NCBI RefSeq assembly: GCF_000150275.1
Contig: NW_002060946.1
Location: 3,943,035-4,007,034, forward strand
Reading direction: 5' to 3'
From: Trichoplax adhaerens
Taxonomy: Eukaryota > Placozoa > Uniplacotomia > Trichoplacea > Trichoplacidae
Length of the DNA stretch: 64,000 nt
In this document: piece by piece, positions 1-13,900 of the stretch
Position numbering within the stretch: position 1 is the stretch's first letter
How the letters are laid out: every line of letters starts with the position of its first letter
Program-made: the position numbers and the translations under genes
The notes under the pieces: model-generated
Database searches by the model: none
Told to the model about the DNA's origin: nothing
Seen by the model: only the letters and a program-made list of their open reading frames with translations

Positions 1-59
1 AGTAGTCCCAGGCATATATTACAGATTTTACGATAGAAGGTAGAGAAATAATACTCAAC

Positions 60-2026
60 CATGGCCAGGGCTTCAGCTACTTCGAAGGTACCAGTCGTAT
101 CCATATTAGCAGCGATAATTGGAATTCCTTCATAAGAATTGCCGGAATTCCTGAATTGAAGTTTACGTACTAGCTCAACCTACAGAGAAAAGAGACGTAT
201 ATTATTTAAGTTGAATAAATTAATAGTATAGGCAATGACAGATTAGGCGATGAAATAGATTTAGTAATTTTTAAGCAAACTAGAGTTTTGATAAAGAGTC
301 CATTCTAGAATTTACTTTAAGATTCAATTTTCAAGAAGATTATAGTATAAAGAGATTGCTTTAAAATATTCATTCACAGTCTCCTGATCATATGGCATAA
401 TTCAGCTTGGGGTATAAACCGACCATCGATCGCGTCCAATGTCATCTTAATTGTTCAGTAGAGCTATATTAGGGTTTACTTAATCTTTTAGCTAATCGTA
501 GCAGGTACACCACACCTACCGTCAACTTTATTAGCAATACATTGCGTTTGTTCGGCTACTAAAGCAATATTTTGATCAAAAACTAGATAAAATTTGTTTA
601 GTAATCTATGGGATTACGTACGTCTTGGCTTTTATAGTAGTCTTTGATCATCAATTACTGTGTTTAGGGAATATCCACGCCTTAGCTAAATTGCTTTACT
701 GTTCTTAGTCATGCCTCTCATCAACTGATACTGTCAATAAGCGACGACAAATTAAGCTTGTTAGGTTATTAGGGTAGTGTTTGATCATCAACTACTTTAC
801 TTGAAGAATGTGTACGTCTTAGCTCGGCAGCACTATCTTTAGTCCTATGATCATTAATTAGTTGCAGTAGCGACGAACGGAGTTTATTAGGCTTTACAGT
901 AGTCTTGGATAATATATACGAGTATACATGTACAATCATCTACTGTATCACAGACTTTTAAAAAAATATTTTTTTAGTAGTCCATAGCCTATTAAGGAGG
1001 ACCTTCCTTATGATTCACTGATCGTACTATCCTACATCAGGTGTCTGTGTAGCGTGGCAAGTGTAGTAAATTCAGTTGATATTTGTCCATTGTCTAACTT
1101 TCATTAGTTCATCAACTTGAATATAGACCTATTAGCTTGACTGTAGTATTATTTTAATCTAAATAGCGTTGATAGTTTTGATCATGTTGATGATGAAGTA
1201 TATTCACCACCTGTTGGCCCATTTTCATTCTTATTCTAATCTAAGCCACTTAATACTGTACATTAGTGATAAAATATTCGATAATCACCTATCTCTTTCT
1301 ATTTTATACGAGTAGATTACTTGGAATTTAAATGAATTATTTATCCCTGTTAGTCTACTATATCATGTCTATAGCTCAAAATGATGATCTTCACCTATCT
1401 GAGCTAGTAATTATATAAAAACGTCTAATAAGCAGCCACCGCCTTCTTGTCTGCCTTGGTAGATGACCTACTTCCACTTTTTTGAAGTGTTAATCCTATC
1501 CACAGATCATCTCAATCGACAACATACTCCATCCAGATCATCCCTAATGACATTTATTTAGGCTATATCAAGCTCCAATCGTGTTTTTAGTTCACTTATT
1601 TTGCTTGGTTGCGTGTGTTAATTTGATATACGCCGTTTCTGACGGCTGGTTGAAACAATGATTTAACTGCACTTATCCAGTTATGTAGTTTGTTAACGCG
1701 ATCACAGTAGTAAAATAAAGAATTGATCGATCAAATCTATTCTATAGCCTAGCTCTATCTTGATTTGCAAATGGGCTAGTTTGGATGAAAATGATTCAAT
1801 CATCGTTTAATTAAAAAAATCGGATGGAGCTCGACATCTTACCAGGTCGACTTTGATTCAGCGAACATCGCCATTAGTGACTGATCAAGATAGTTCAAGA
1901 CTGAAAATGGCCATAATCAACCTAATAGCATGCACTTACCTCTGATCGGCTCTTCAAGGTGCTTCTTTTCGGTCTAAATAAGACATCTTTAAAGTCTAAT
2001 TTGATATCGTTGTCAATGCGAGGCAT
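60..2026 (-). CDS. GMPR: GMP reductase, 5' part only (first two coding exons)
   Basis: GMP reductase converts GMP to IMP with NADPH in the cytosolic purine salvage pathway. Two coding exons are readable on the minus strand: exon 1 at 2026-1940 (29 codons, starting [20 protein letters not shown], donor GTAAGT) and exon 2 at 179-60 (40 codons, including [19 protein letters not shown], donor GTTGAG). They join in phase 0 to give LKSRSE-VELVRK, and the product follows human GMPR/GMPR2 residue for residue over the N-terminal strand of the TIM barrel; the ANMDT segment is the substrate/NADPH-side loop shared with IMP dehydrogenase. The ATG at 2026 is the family start. The rest of the roughly 345-residue protein, including the catalytic cysteine loop, lies beyond the left edge. 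The intron is 1760 nt, long for this window, and carries diverged repeats. Confidence 0.93.
631..900. repeat. Two diverged tandem copies in the GMPR intron
   Basis: Two segments of about 138 bp follow each other. Each begins near a TTTGATCATCAA motif (about 643 and 780) and runs through similar CGCCTTAGCT / CGTCTTAGCT and GCGACGACAA / GCGACGAACG blocks. A third copy may begin near 897. They are too diverged to name a family; they could be an old satellite or transposon remnant. Confidence 0.45.
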
Positions 2027-4960
2027 GATTTTCCTTGCTAATGATTTTTTTTGGAAGGGAGCGATGCGATAGCAGTGGCCAGGTATGGAGGCAATGAATT
2101 AAAAATGACTTTGATTTACCGTTTATCCAGTGATGGACTCCATTTGGTAGGAGAGCGCAATAGCGTATGAGACACTATACGGTGTTATCACAATATGTCT
2201 TCCAGGTCAGTCTGGTCGTCTTACCGTAGTCCAATCGGAATACTGCATAAGCATTTCTACAGCTTGCAAGAACCCTCCTGTCCATCTCCATGATCATGGA
2301 ATCCATGCATCTCCATCACTACATTAACTCTTTAGGCTTGTTTAGCAGTAGTTGATAGCTGTATTAAATCATAGACTTTAGTAACTTTTCTTTCCAGTTA
2401 TCTATGATTTAAGTACTATGCTATGCTAATCTATTTCTGCATCAGTCATGCAGCATCAGTGAGTAAAGACAGCTTATACTTACGAGTACTACGGGAGAAT
2501 CATAGCTTAGTAAATTTTGTTCTATAGCTCCGTCTCGTGGTAAAGGATAACTGTATTAAATCATAGACTGTGGTGGGGGTTTTCCTCCTCGTAACCTACG
2601 ATTCAACGGAGCGATATGCGAGGGCGAGTATAATCGAGTACGGTATAAGTCATTAGTATCAGTCCAAGAAAGATTCTACCGACATGATGATAGAGCTACG
2701 AATTATACTCCATGGACTATTTAGATCTATCCAGCAGTAATTCATAGCAATAGAACTTTATTCAATCGTGGACTCTAGCGTAGTTTCCTTCTAGTAATAT
2801 ATGACTTTATACAGCGATAGGTAGCAGTGAGCGTAAGCATTCGCGATTTAGGTATTAGGGGCAATCAAGAACGGAAATTTTTAGACGGCTATCTTGATAG
2901 GTGGCGGCCTTCAGCCATAGTCTACTTATTATATATTTCTTTCTGCTATCTCTTCTCACTGTTTATGACATCGACTAGGATAATAGCAATCATAACTCTA
3001 CTCAGAAATACTGCAATAACTTGACAGATGTTCCATAATGCATTGATATCTATCATGTTTATCTAATGGATTTATTCTAAATGAGTACAGACTATACGCG
3101 TAAATATTATAAAAATGATTGCTTCTAATCGTATCCTAAAATTCGTCAACTTGGATAAAGAATTCAATCGATTATTACTAAAATTGAAGGCATTTCATGA
3201 AAACTGCCAAGATACTTTTTCCATGTTGAATTAATAATGCATCTTATTTTCATAGAAGTTTATAATTTTCAGGTAAATATAATTAATTAATAGAATAGAA
3301 TTAATTTCAGCGCCAATATTATTTATTTTTTTTGGCGGGGGGAGGGATAAGAAGATGGACTTAGATTGCACATGCGTGCAGTATATAATTAATTGCAATA
3401 TTATGTAAAATAATACACTATGTCAATATTATGTAAAATAATATAGAATTGCAGTCCTCTAGGATAAAAACGTTGAAATTAAGCTAGAATTAATAGGAAA
3501 ATGGATAACGCATAATAAGAATATTAAACATGCCATAACCAACTATAGTATGCGTAACATAATTCTAGCATTATACTAATGATATAGATTTTCTATCATA
3601 TATGCTAAAAACATAAAATTAATCTAGAATTAGCAGAAAAATGAATATAGAATGAGAATATCGGAGAACGCATAATAATTAAAATGTGGAATAGTTTATC
3701 AAATAGGATAAATTCTCTAGTACCTTTACCATGATATGAAATCAAATTCTCATTATATATGGTAAAAATATTAAATTAAGAGAAGATGAATTGAAAAATG
3801 AATAATATAATAATATTGACTAGTTGGGATTGAAAATGTTTCGCAAAGTAGCGATCTGGCTAAAAATGCAATTATTCTAATCAAAAGTTCACACGTACGA
3901 CTTCTATTTGTATTCCTTCATCTACTACAGAATAAATGGATGGAAGAGTTTGTAATTATGGCTATTAAAATATAGAATAGGGATGTGAAATAATTCTTAG
4001 CGAATTAAATGTGTGAAAAAGTGTATAGAATGAATTTCCACTATTATACAGTACCATAGTATAGAATTTCCATCTTGCAAACAGATGATAAAAGTATTAA
4101 AGTATGGCTAAAATAAAATTAGAAAACGACTAATATTAATGCCTAATCTGCATTCAAAGAATTTCTGAGGGTAGCACTCTTGCAGAAAATTGCAATAGCG
4201 TATTTTAATCAAAGTTTACGCTCACTCTATTGTATTCCGTCATTGACTGTAGAATAGAAAATCTATAATTACAGTAATTAATTAATCCAGATGAAACATC
4301 GATAGAGGTAATAGGGTTATCAACTCTTTATACACAAGCAGCAAATACCATGTAGCAACTGACTAGTATAAAGTCTAAAATTCAGGCAATCGTCATATTA
4401 AGTGCTTAGAATTTTTATTATACAAGTAGTATTTAGAAATAGAAAAAAATTGTATTGCATATTTTTATAGGTTATTGCCATTTAACGCAATACAACCACT
4501 TTTGTAAGAAATGATTTTTGTATCAGTAGGATCGATACACGCATAATGTATGAGTAAACTCTCAAGTAATAAGATACAATACGTCATGCATACAATATGC
4601 ATCTATGGTATTACCAGGTCAATGTATATGACTAATGCGTGTTAAAAATCTGATATTTGCTCTACGAAATCATTCATTATACACAGATTAAACTAACATG
4701 ACGCAATACAATAAATATAATCAAGTTTCTCTACTCTTCTATTACGGTAATAGTATCTTGCTTGTAACGTTAATAAGATCTATGATACTATTTTCAGTCA
4801 ATGTAGATAAAATTAATTTCAATACTGACAAATAAAAAACAGGTATGTGTAGAAAGAGGTCATAGAATGCACGAATTTATAATATTTTATGGATATACCT
4901 CTTACATATAAAGTATGAGCGGTGTTGTAACACATCATAACTTGACACAAATTATTGTAC
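2027..4960. other. Intergenic, GMPR upstream / Piezo downstream
   Basis: I see no gene here. The first part (to about 2.9 kb) should contain the GMPR promoter and 5' UTR; a phrase containing GTATTAAATCATAGACT occurs twice (near 2363 and 2552). The part from about 3.0 to 4.9 kb is extremely AT-rich, with short direct repeats such as CAATATTATGTAAAATAATA near 3400-3440, and should hold the Piezo 3' UTR. Confidence 0.5.
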
Positions 4961-7900
4961 TTATTCTACTTTTTGCTTATTTACCGCTAAACGAGTTAGT
5001 CGTATTATCGTCTCTGGAGATCTATATAAAAATATTAACTTTGCAAATAATTCTTCTTCCAATTCAAATTCATGTGATTCTCGCACCATATAAATTTCTT
5101 CACATAATTCATGGATTGCATTTGGGTCTGGAATTTCATCGAACATTATTCGATAAGATACCGATGAGACAAAGATACGTATGAAACGACCAACAACCAA
5201 GACTAACGAAACGTATAGACCAATAATACCATATCCCGCTAAAAAGGACAATCCAGGCGGGATGACCTTGTCGCTAAAAACAATCATCTCTAGTGAATTC
5301 GACCGCGAACTTTTAGTATTATTAATATGAAAGGGTGATTTCTGAACTATACGCCACCATTCAACCATTGACTTTAGAACATCATCATAAGTGGGTCCTT
5401 TTAATAATTCTACGCCACAATCGACATAGCTACCATTATCTAATGCTTTAACAACAGTGGAAGCACCAGTAGCTGGAACCAGAACAAATGATGGGTATAA
5501 CTTCGGTATTGTGACCATCGATGTTTGATTGTCATTAAACATTAACATTTGTGAAAGACCGTCGCGTAAATTTGGATCGTATAAATTAAAGTAATTATTG
5601 CCAGTTACCATGTCAGATACTAGAGCACTATTAGGTTTACGATTAAATGACCAAGAAAACCGTAGAGTAATAGTTTGGTTTGAACTCAAATCATTAATTA
5701 ACTTTTGCCTAACAGGTGGGCTTATCTCCCATATAGGTGATGAATTTTCATTTAGTAAAACGCGCACAACATTCTCTCTGTCGTATTGCGAAAGAAAAGA
5801 CCTAGCGGATGGATTGTTATACTTATGAACATTAAATAAATGATTGTAATCACTTTGCGATAACATCGTGATAGATCGTTGCTCAGCGGTATAACTATAA
5901 AGTGGCTCGTAGCCGACTATTGATAATGAGAATTGACCTTCAGTCGGTAAGTCAGCAATACCACTTGTTTTAGCTAATGACATAAACAGAAGAGGAAACC
6001 ATATAATTGCACCTAAGAGAAATATCAAAAAACCTCCTAAGGCCACTTTAAACAACGGACTCTTCGGATCGCCTTTCTTTTGTGGATAGCTATTTTCGTA
6101 ATCTCTTCGACATTTGGTATAAAAGATGTTATAAAATATATCTTCCATTTTTAACCAATGCCATAACGTTAGTGTTGTATCAGTACAAGTCCAATCCATT
6201 AATGTTCGAAATTCAAGAAAGAACGGAATCGCGTTAACACATAGAACAAAATAATATGTATAATTATTAAATATGTCGGTTAAAAATCGCCGCAACACTC
6301 TTATCGGATAACCTTGGCATAACTGAAAGCAACTTAAGCGAAAGTAAATGCAATAGGTGATATATAATATAATTGCAGCAGCATTATATTTGAATGATCG
6401 ACGAGTTAGAAATGGCAGAAAGAAAAATAACCATGTATGAAGAGCGATAACCTGGATAATGTAGACGATTAATCTTGCCAGTAGACTGCGCCTTAAATAA
6501 ATGGCACGATCGCATAACATTAATAGGAATTGAGTTAACATAGCTATTAAAAATGGTAATGGAATGTTATTTTCGGCAATAAAAGTTGATAAATTATCAT
6601 TTTGCGATGCATTTTCACCAAATGATGACCAACCGAAAATAATAATCAGGAAAGCTATAAAAGTGCATGCAAACATTGATGTGTAAACATCGATAGTTCC
6701 AGGTTTACTGTCATGTCGAAGTAATTGTTGTATGAACTTAATGTTTGGCCAAATCTCTTCCGATTCAGTCATCTCATCATGATCATTGTTGCTATCATCG
6801 TCGTTCCATAGACCAAATGATTTTAAAATAGCACAATGAAAAAATAATGATAATAGCAAGATTAAGTCAAATGCTACTATTCTTCCAAAATTATCCTCTT
6901 GTACTATTCCAATAATGCGTGGAGCCCAAAAAGGATCGTTATTCCCATCTGGACGATTAAATGTCCAAAATGAGAACTGGAAAGTATACTTGATTAATAC
7001 AACTATTTCCGTGTAGGTGAAAGCGAAAATCCAAAAATATCGATGGGGTCGTGGAATTGATAAGAACGCCCATAAAAATGTGGATAACGGAAGAATAAGT
7101 GATAATACCGTACCATGAACAATCAAATTGAGCAAGATTAGAAAGTAACAAATATTATCAGTATTAGCGCATAAGGAATAATAAAGTGCGAAAATGAAAT
7201 GATCAAATCTTGACATATTTCCTTGCCAACCATCATTGGATTCTGTTTTATACGCTAATGAAGATTGTAATCTTTGAAGTTCTTTGGATTCTAAAGGTTC
7301 ATCTAAGTCCAAATCAGCGTTAGCAGTGATAACAGCAGCAGCAACGACCGTATTTTCTGCTGAATCATGAACATCATTGGTGGTTACAGCTCGTTCATTA
7401 GAGTGTACTTTTGACAGGTTAGCACGTTCCTGACGTATTTTTTTAGCTGCTGCCCTATATTCAATACCGAAAGTATCCAACCATCTAGTTAATTTATCCG
7501 TGTAAGTTATCCAGATGTTACAGTAAAGATAGTTGATAAATCTTCGGAAAGCGCCTTTTTTCTTTTCTTCCTTGGACGTAACTTTGCCATCAAGGGAGTC
7601 TAATCTTGAGGGCAGGCTATCAGTTGTGATATCTTTAAGGGTAACCTCCTGTACATTTAATTGCTTATTCAAGAATAAATTATTTTGAGGTGCCGGTAAA
7701 TCAGAAATATTTTCTTGGGTCTTAAAAGCCCTCTTTGTATCTGTAGATGCAGCATTGGATGCAGATTCAATAAATTGATTATGAGAATGTTTCGTATGTT
7801 CTTGGAGTGTAGAACTTGATGATTCCCCATCAGCTATTCGATATTGCGTTGAAGCGGGTCCACCAGTTTGAGATTTCGAAACGTAAATAGAAGAATGCCT

Positions 7901-10900
7901 ACCATATAACGGGTTGTCAGTTATGCCAGGTTCCGCTCGCTGAGATACATCATGACATTCGAAGTCTGTGTCTTGTTTTAAGTAGACTAAATCGTTAGAG
8001 GCTGCTTCGCTAGACTGTACGTCTTCATGATGTTCATTAGCTATTTGTTGTTTATTTTGGATTTTTTCCTTTGAAGAAGGATCTAAATCATCAATTTGAG
8101 ATTTATCTTGGGTGCTACGGTCATCGCTAACGGTATCAGTATATTGAGTGTCAACGGTCTGTCCGACCAATTTTTCTTTCTGATATAAATCCCGGAATAA
8201 ATAGTAATCACCAGCAGCAATTACTGCAAGTACAAAATAAAACGTCTAATCAGAAAATTTAATTTTTTTATTGATACTATAGGAAGAGTTGTACTCACTT
8301 TGTTCGTGTGATAAGTTTGCAAATAATTTGCTATTACGTCTAGATTTTAGTACTTCCACACTAAAATTGTGAAATAATAGTATAATGTAATAGTTTAGCA
8401 CGTCTAACAAGTATAGCGTATCTTATTATTGCCTTATGTTAATTCTTAGTATCCAATTTAATGCTATAGTTACACCTGTCTTTGATTCGTTTTCTTATTT
8501 TTTCGCGACTTTCAATTTCTAGCTTAATTCGTTCTTGTCGACAATCACGTAAAAATTTAGCAACTCTAAGAGGCAATGAGCAGTATTTATTGAATAACAT
8601 ACCCTTTATCCAATACTATGAACGTTAAAGAAATATTAACTGGAGATTCTTAATGTTATGAATAGCTGACTATCGATTAGTTTGTCCACGTTAAAAAAGC
8701 TTACTTTTTTGATAATTGATTAGTTTCGAATAACTCCTCTGCTACATAATATATCTGGTTACTATTGAAGATGAGTTGTTGAATTAATAAAAACATTAGG
8801 CAGACGCCATCGATTCCAACACCATATTTCTTAGGCAATGTGACACAGTTCATTCGTTCTACTGGATCTTTAAATCAGAAAAAGGAATTACCAAGAATAT
8901 TTTAAGATTTTGAGAGCGAATTGAATGATAAAAGGATTATAAATATAGTTTAAAATAATTGTTAATTAACCTTCTCCAACAAACGCACGTAAACATACGA
9001 CGTTAAATATTCTTGAGACAATACAAGGTATTATATTTGGCCAAGCACAAACCACAACCTAAGAAGTATATTGATAAGAGATCAATAATGATATAACAGT
9101 AGTTTTAGCTTGAAAAACGTCGTAAACCTGTTAAGAAGTGTATTATTTCATGATGTACGTGTATCGACCGAACAAATAAATTTTGATAATGTTATGTATC
9201 AAGAAACTAACCTGAAATGACGTCTTAAGCAAAATAACGGTATACGTGTAGGCAATAAACAGCTTCCACCTAAATATTATCATATTCAATGTAATTCAGT
9301 TTAAAACTTAACTGAAATTATTTTTTAACTGTGATATGATCAGGATTACCTACCAGGTTTTCACCATTTTGCCATTATCGTCGAATTTTAACCTTTTTAC
9401 GATCGACTGACCATGCCATAAGAAGAAGAAATCAGCAAGTAGGAACCCAAAACAGAAGATATTAATTTGACTTGTTCCAACAATAAATATTACTGCATAT
9501 GTTATCCATAGAAAATATTGGAAGATGAATATCTAAATATTATACAATTGGAAAATATGAATTAGAATTTTGTAATAAACATAAACGCCGCAGTTCTCGA
9601 GGTATGATGATTTATAAGGTGATGTGCACAGAATTTAAATGATTTAAATAATGGGGAGAAAAATACGCAAGTAATTGTAGCTGAATTTTTTACAAGCTGA
9701 TATGTCTTACTTGTATAGTATCTAGCCAACACCTGAATAAATACAAAACATATAGTAATGATTAGTGAGGTGTAAACAACCCATTACAGTGTAGAGATAT
9801 TGCGATATAAATCAAGAAAAAATACCTATTGTTTAAAAAATTGCCAGGATTAGTCATTTTTCCATCTTCTGCATGGATTCTAACGGTTAAATGTGAATCT
9901 CGCTTTCCGGATAGATATGCTTTCATTTGACAACATGCAAACATAAGCATAAAGAAATCTCCTACATAAAAGAATCATCGATATAGGTTAATTTCTAGAT
10001 TTTAATAAATTGTTCACGATAAGATGTATCTATATTTTGCATAGCTATTGTAAATAAATATTGATAAAGTGTATATCGGTATAATTTACCTATCAGCAAG
10101 AAAGGATTTAACTTATAACGTATCTGAGGTAAGTACAGCCACTGCAACAAGTTTATATTTAAGTAACCAGTCCACGGGTAAACTGAAACATAGTTTCCGC
10201 TATTAATTTAAATGTAGCGCAAGTCATCAATTAACTTTAGGTTTATTATTATGAATATGTTTACCATAACATAGGTACGTAGGCAATCCTAGGAGTAACA
10301 AATATTGAGCAATAATAGAAATAGTAAGAAAAGCAATATAAATAGGCCATAATGTTGATAACTGTTTTCGTGGTAGAAAGAGTTGCAACCCAAGAACGAC
10401 AGAATATATAGCGGAATAAACATCCCCTCTTGCGCCAATGACAATGATTTCCGTGAAAATACATAACTAAACAACAGTAAGAAATCACGTCAGAGAGCGT
10501 ATTAGTAAGTACTATCTGCAAGTATTCTGTCGCAGCATAACACTAGGACATATAAATCCTTGAACAATGACTAACCTCTATACCCCAAAGGCTACAGAAA
10601 TTGTCAATAACGTATTTTATCCTGCTTTTTAGGGAGGTATCAATTTTGGTTTCATCGATATTTGGAAATAGAATTCCACTTGGTGGGCGTCTGGTATTTG
10701 TAAGTTCGTACATTTGCCTCTAGATATTTACAAATGAATGATTAACTTGAAATATTATAGTGAAATTTTATTGCATTATAAGTGGTAAATGTATAACTCT
10801 TTCGGTGCACACTCGACATATCTAATATTAATCAACAGTTCCTATCTGTAAATTTTATTCAGGTAGGATGCAAACCTGGCGATGGTTGATAACTTTTTCC

Positions 10901-13900
10901 ATAGTAATCAAGCAAATTATAGCGATATAGCCCTATGATTTTCAGAATATATAATTGACTAAATGAGTACATGCAATAACAGCAAATCTTTTAAATTGAT
11001 TATTTTCTAGATTAAAACTTGTTATCAAGTTAAGATGCCGAAAAATCTAAATAAATGTAAAAATAATTGGGGGTAAGGCTTACCCCAACATAACTAGATA
11101 CGTTGGAGACTTTCTTTAATCCAAACCATTCGATATCATTTAGAGTACGATTTAAATAAAATGTTATAAACATTGTACCATTCCATTCTGGTATTGCCTT
11201 TAATAAATTCGTCATAATAATTATCAGAAACTTAAGAGGAGGAGATATCAAGCTATACTGTAATTTTATAGCTACTTACATATGAGCAATTGCTTCGTAA
11301 ATTTTTGGTATCGATGACACTGAGCTGGAATGTCAGCTTAGAGAGTAAGCTAACCGCAATTAAAAGTGTCATAATATAGGATAAGACTTTTTGTAGCCTT
11401 TGATATGGCAATTGTAGAATGACGAATATTGCAAAGATACCATTCAATGCAGTTACCTAAATAGTATGATAACTATTAATAAAGGTAGTAAACACTCATT
11501 TTTAGCAGTAAACACTGATTACAAAAATATATTAGTTAATTAGTATGAGATCGTTACCTCTGCGACGCAAACAATAAATATAGTGAGCATAACAGCCTTT
11601 ACTATGTGTGTCTCTGCAAGAAGCCATAGAAAATTGTAAAGCTGAGTAAGTTTAGATGGCATTTCATGTAGAAATCTTTCAATTCTTTCATCTAAGTTCT
11701 GATTAGTCTCTTCCTTGAGTGATTGCGTTTCATGTGGATTGCTGTCAAGGCCATTTTGATTGACTTCTATTACAGTAAATCTGGTTAAGTTGTGAGTTTA
11801 TATCTTTAACCTGATATATAAGTAATACATGTCTTTGAAGAAAACATTACCTCTAAAAGGTTCTCCGACAGAAATTTCGCCTACAGTTGGTTCTTGATTT
11901 TCAATGTTATTCGTTGGGTAGCCATATTTTCTTTGTAGCTCTCCGAAATGTCTGGATCCTTTTAAGCTACTATAGATCAAAAACAGACGATGCAAGTACG
12001 AATTTTGTATTACAGCTGTAACTATGCACAAAGTAGGAGGTAAAAGATTCCCAAATAATGCCAATCTGCTCTTGTATTGCTTTAATCCAATATCAGCTAA
12101 CCTGATGAATAAATGGCATATTTTTAATATCGAAATTATTGTTGTTGAAATTCATAGTGATTATCTTACCAATCGTTTGACAAGTGCGTAGCATTTCTCC
12201 ATAGTTCAGGTATCACATCAAATTGAAAGGTATATAATAATACCAGTACCAGTAACGAATACATTATAAGTATAATCCAGAAAGGTTTTAAAATAAATCT
12301 AAAAACAGGCCAAGATAACTGGAAAAAGAACGTTAAAAAGCCCAATAAATTTTCGCAACAATATTTTTTAGCCTTATTGAGCAATGAATTAATTATTGTG
12401 TAGAGAATACCTTATAAGTTACGGTTAGCAACAGGAAAAAGAACATGTAAATAATTTGATAAATGGTAGGCTGTCCATGTAGAGATACAATCAGTAACGC
12501 TCCAAGGCATGCTAATATCCAGTACTGGGCTAATAGAGTTTGGATTGTTATACCGATTACACGATAGAGTTCTCTTTCAGAATTTCTGGCTCTATTCTGC
12601 TTATGCCGAAGTGTAAGCCAAAATATTGCCAAGAAAATGCTCTGCGAATAGGAATACAAATAACATAATTGTAATTTCGTATCATATTCTTCAGTGGTAC
12701 AGTAATTAATATACTTTAAGTGTTCCTTTATTAAAGAACTCAATTAAAGAAAAACTGTTATAGTATTATTTCAAAGACTTGCATTACTTTCTACTGCAAC
12801 TGCCTGTAAAGTTTTAAAAGTAGCTATATTTCTACTTAAGGAGTTTCTACTATTAACTTAATATCTGTATACCTGCAATCCCAGATGCAGGCACTGGTTA
12901 GAAAATCGTTGCAGACCAACTTGCTGTAAATTAAAACCGTTAACAACCTCAGGGAGTTCTTTGTGTAGATTAAGTCCATATATGTAAGTAGCAATAATCA
13001 TAATTTCGCCGTAGATAACTAAGAGCGGAGCAGTAGTCATCATGACCTCATACGTTCTCGGATGTATAAAAAACAGGCAAGCAAATATCAGTAGGACGAA
13101 AGCTGGCCAGGAATGGTACGAAATACTCCAAGTCTACATCAAATTGGGTAGAACACAGTATTACATGTAATTATTATTGTATAGTATACTCGCGCATCAT
13201 ACTGTTACTACTGTAATTAAAGATTGATATTTATCCAATATTTTAAGAATTGATGGAAAGTATAGTAGCTCATGGATGCTATTACAGATTTATGACAAAT
13301 ATGACCTTAATAGGTGCTAACTTACCAACATCGCGATCAATGCTAATAAATGTATGTTCATCTCAACGTATTGTAGAAAAGCATAAAATTTTTGCTGGCT
13401 ATACTGTAAGATGATATTGTGTATGTGAAGATTTTCGTCGGTCTCGACAGCTGTTGGTACTGGTTCAAGGAGGACATTATTCTCAGCTTCAGTTCGTTGG
13501 TCATTGTTAGTGGCAACAGTCTATTACCATTTTAGATCATACCGTAAAACGAAAATATATGGATTATGTAATAAGAAACTTTTATATAATATACAAACAT
13601 TTTGGGAAGTAACATCTTGATTTAAGGTAGAAGTTTGATGAGCATCTACATTGACCTGAAATAGTAATTACGGTATTTATATTTAGATAGACTATTAGAT
13701 CTACATGATCAAACTATCTTGATACGATTTTTAAGTTCTTATGATATAGATTACCATATTTTAAGTAACTACAAGAATCTCTTTAGAACGAATAAATAAT
13801 TATATACACTTTTAAGAAAGACACGTCTTGTATGTGAGTGAGGACTATCCATAAAATAGAAATACATTTACAAAAGGCAACCATTTTGTAATCATAAAAA

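Noticed and set aside
4915-5184. 89-codon hydrophobic frame on the plus strand
   Set aside because: Antisense of the Piezo C-terminal exon.
10261-10521. 86-codon frame on the minus strand
   Set aside because: Wrong frame over Piezo exon 21; the frame giving QYLLLLGLPTYLC fits the family and the splice phases of both neighbours.
11084-11230. Alternative acceptor for Piezo exon 18 giving a shorter exon starting at the AIPEWNG codons
   Set aside because: It also keeps phase, but the acceptor at 11230 has a much better pyrimidine tract; left as the less likely option.
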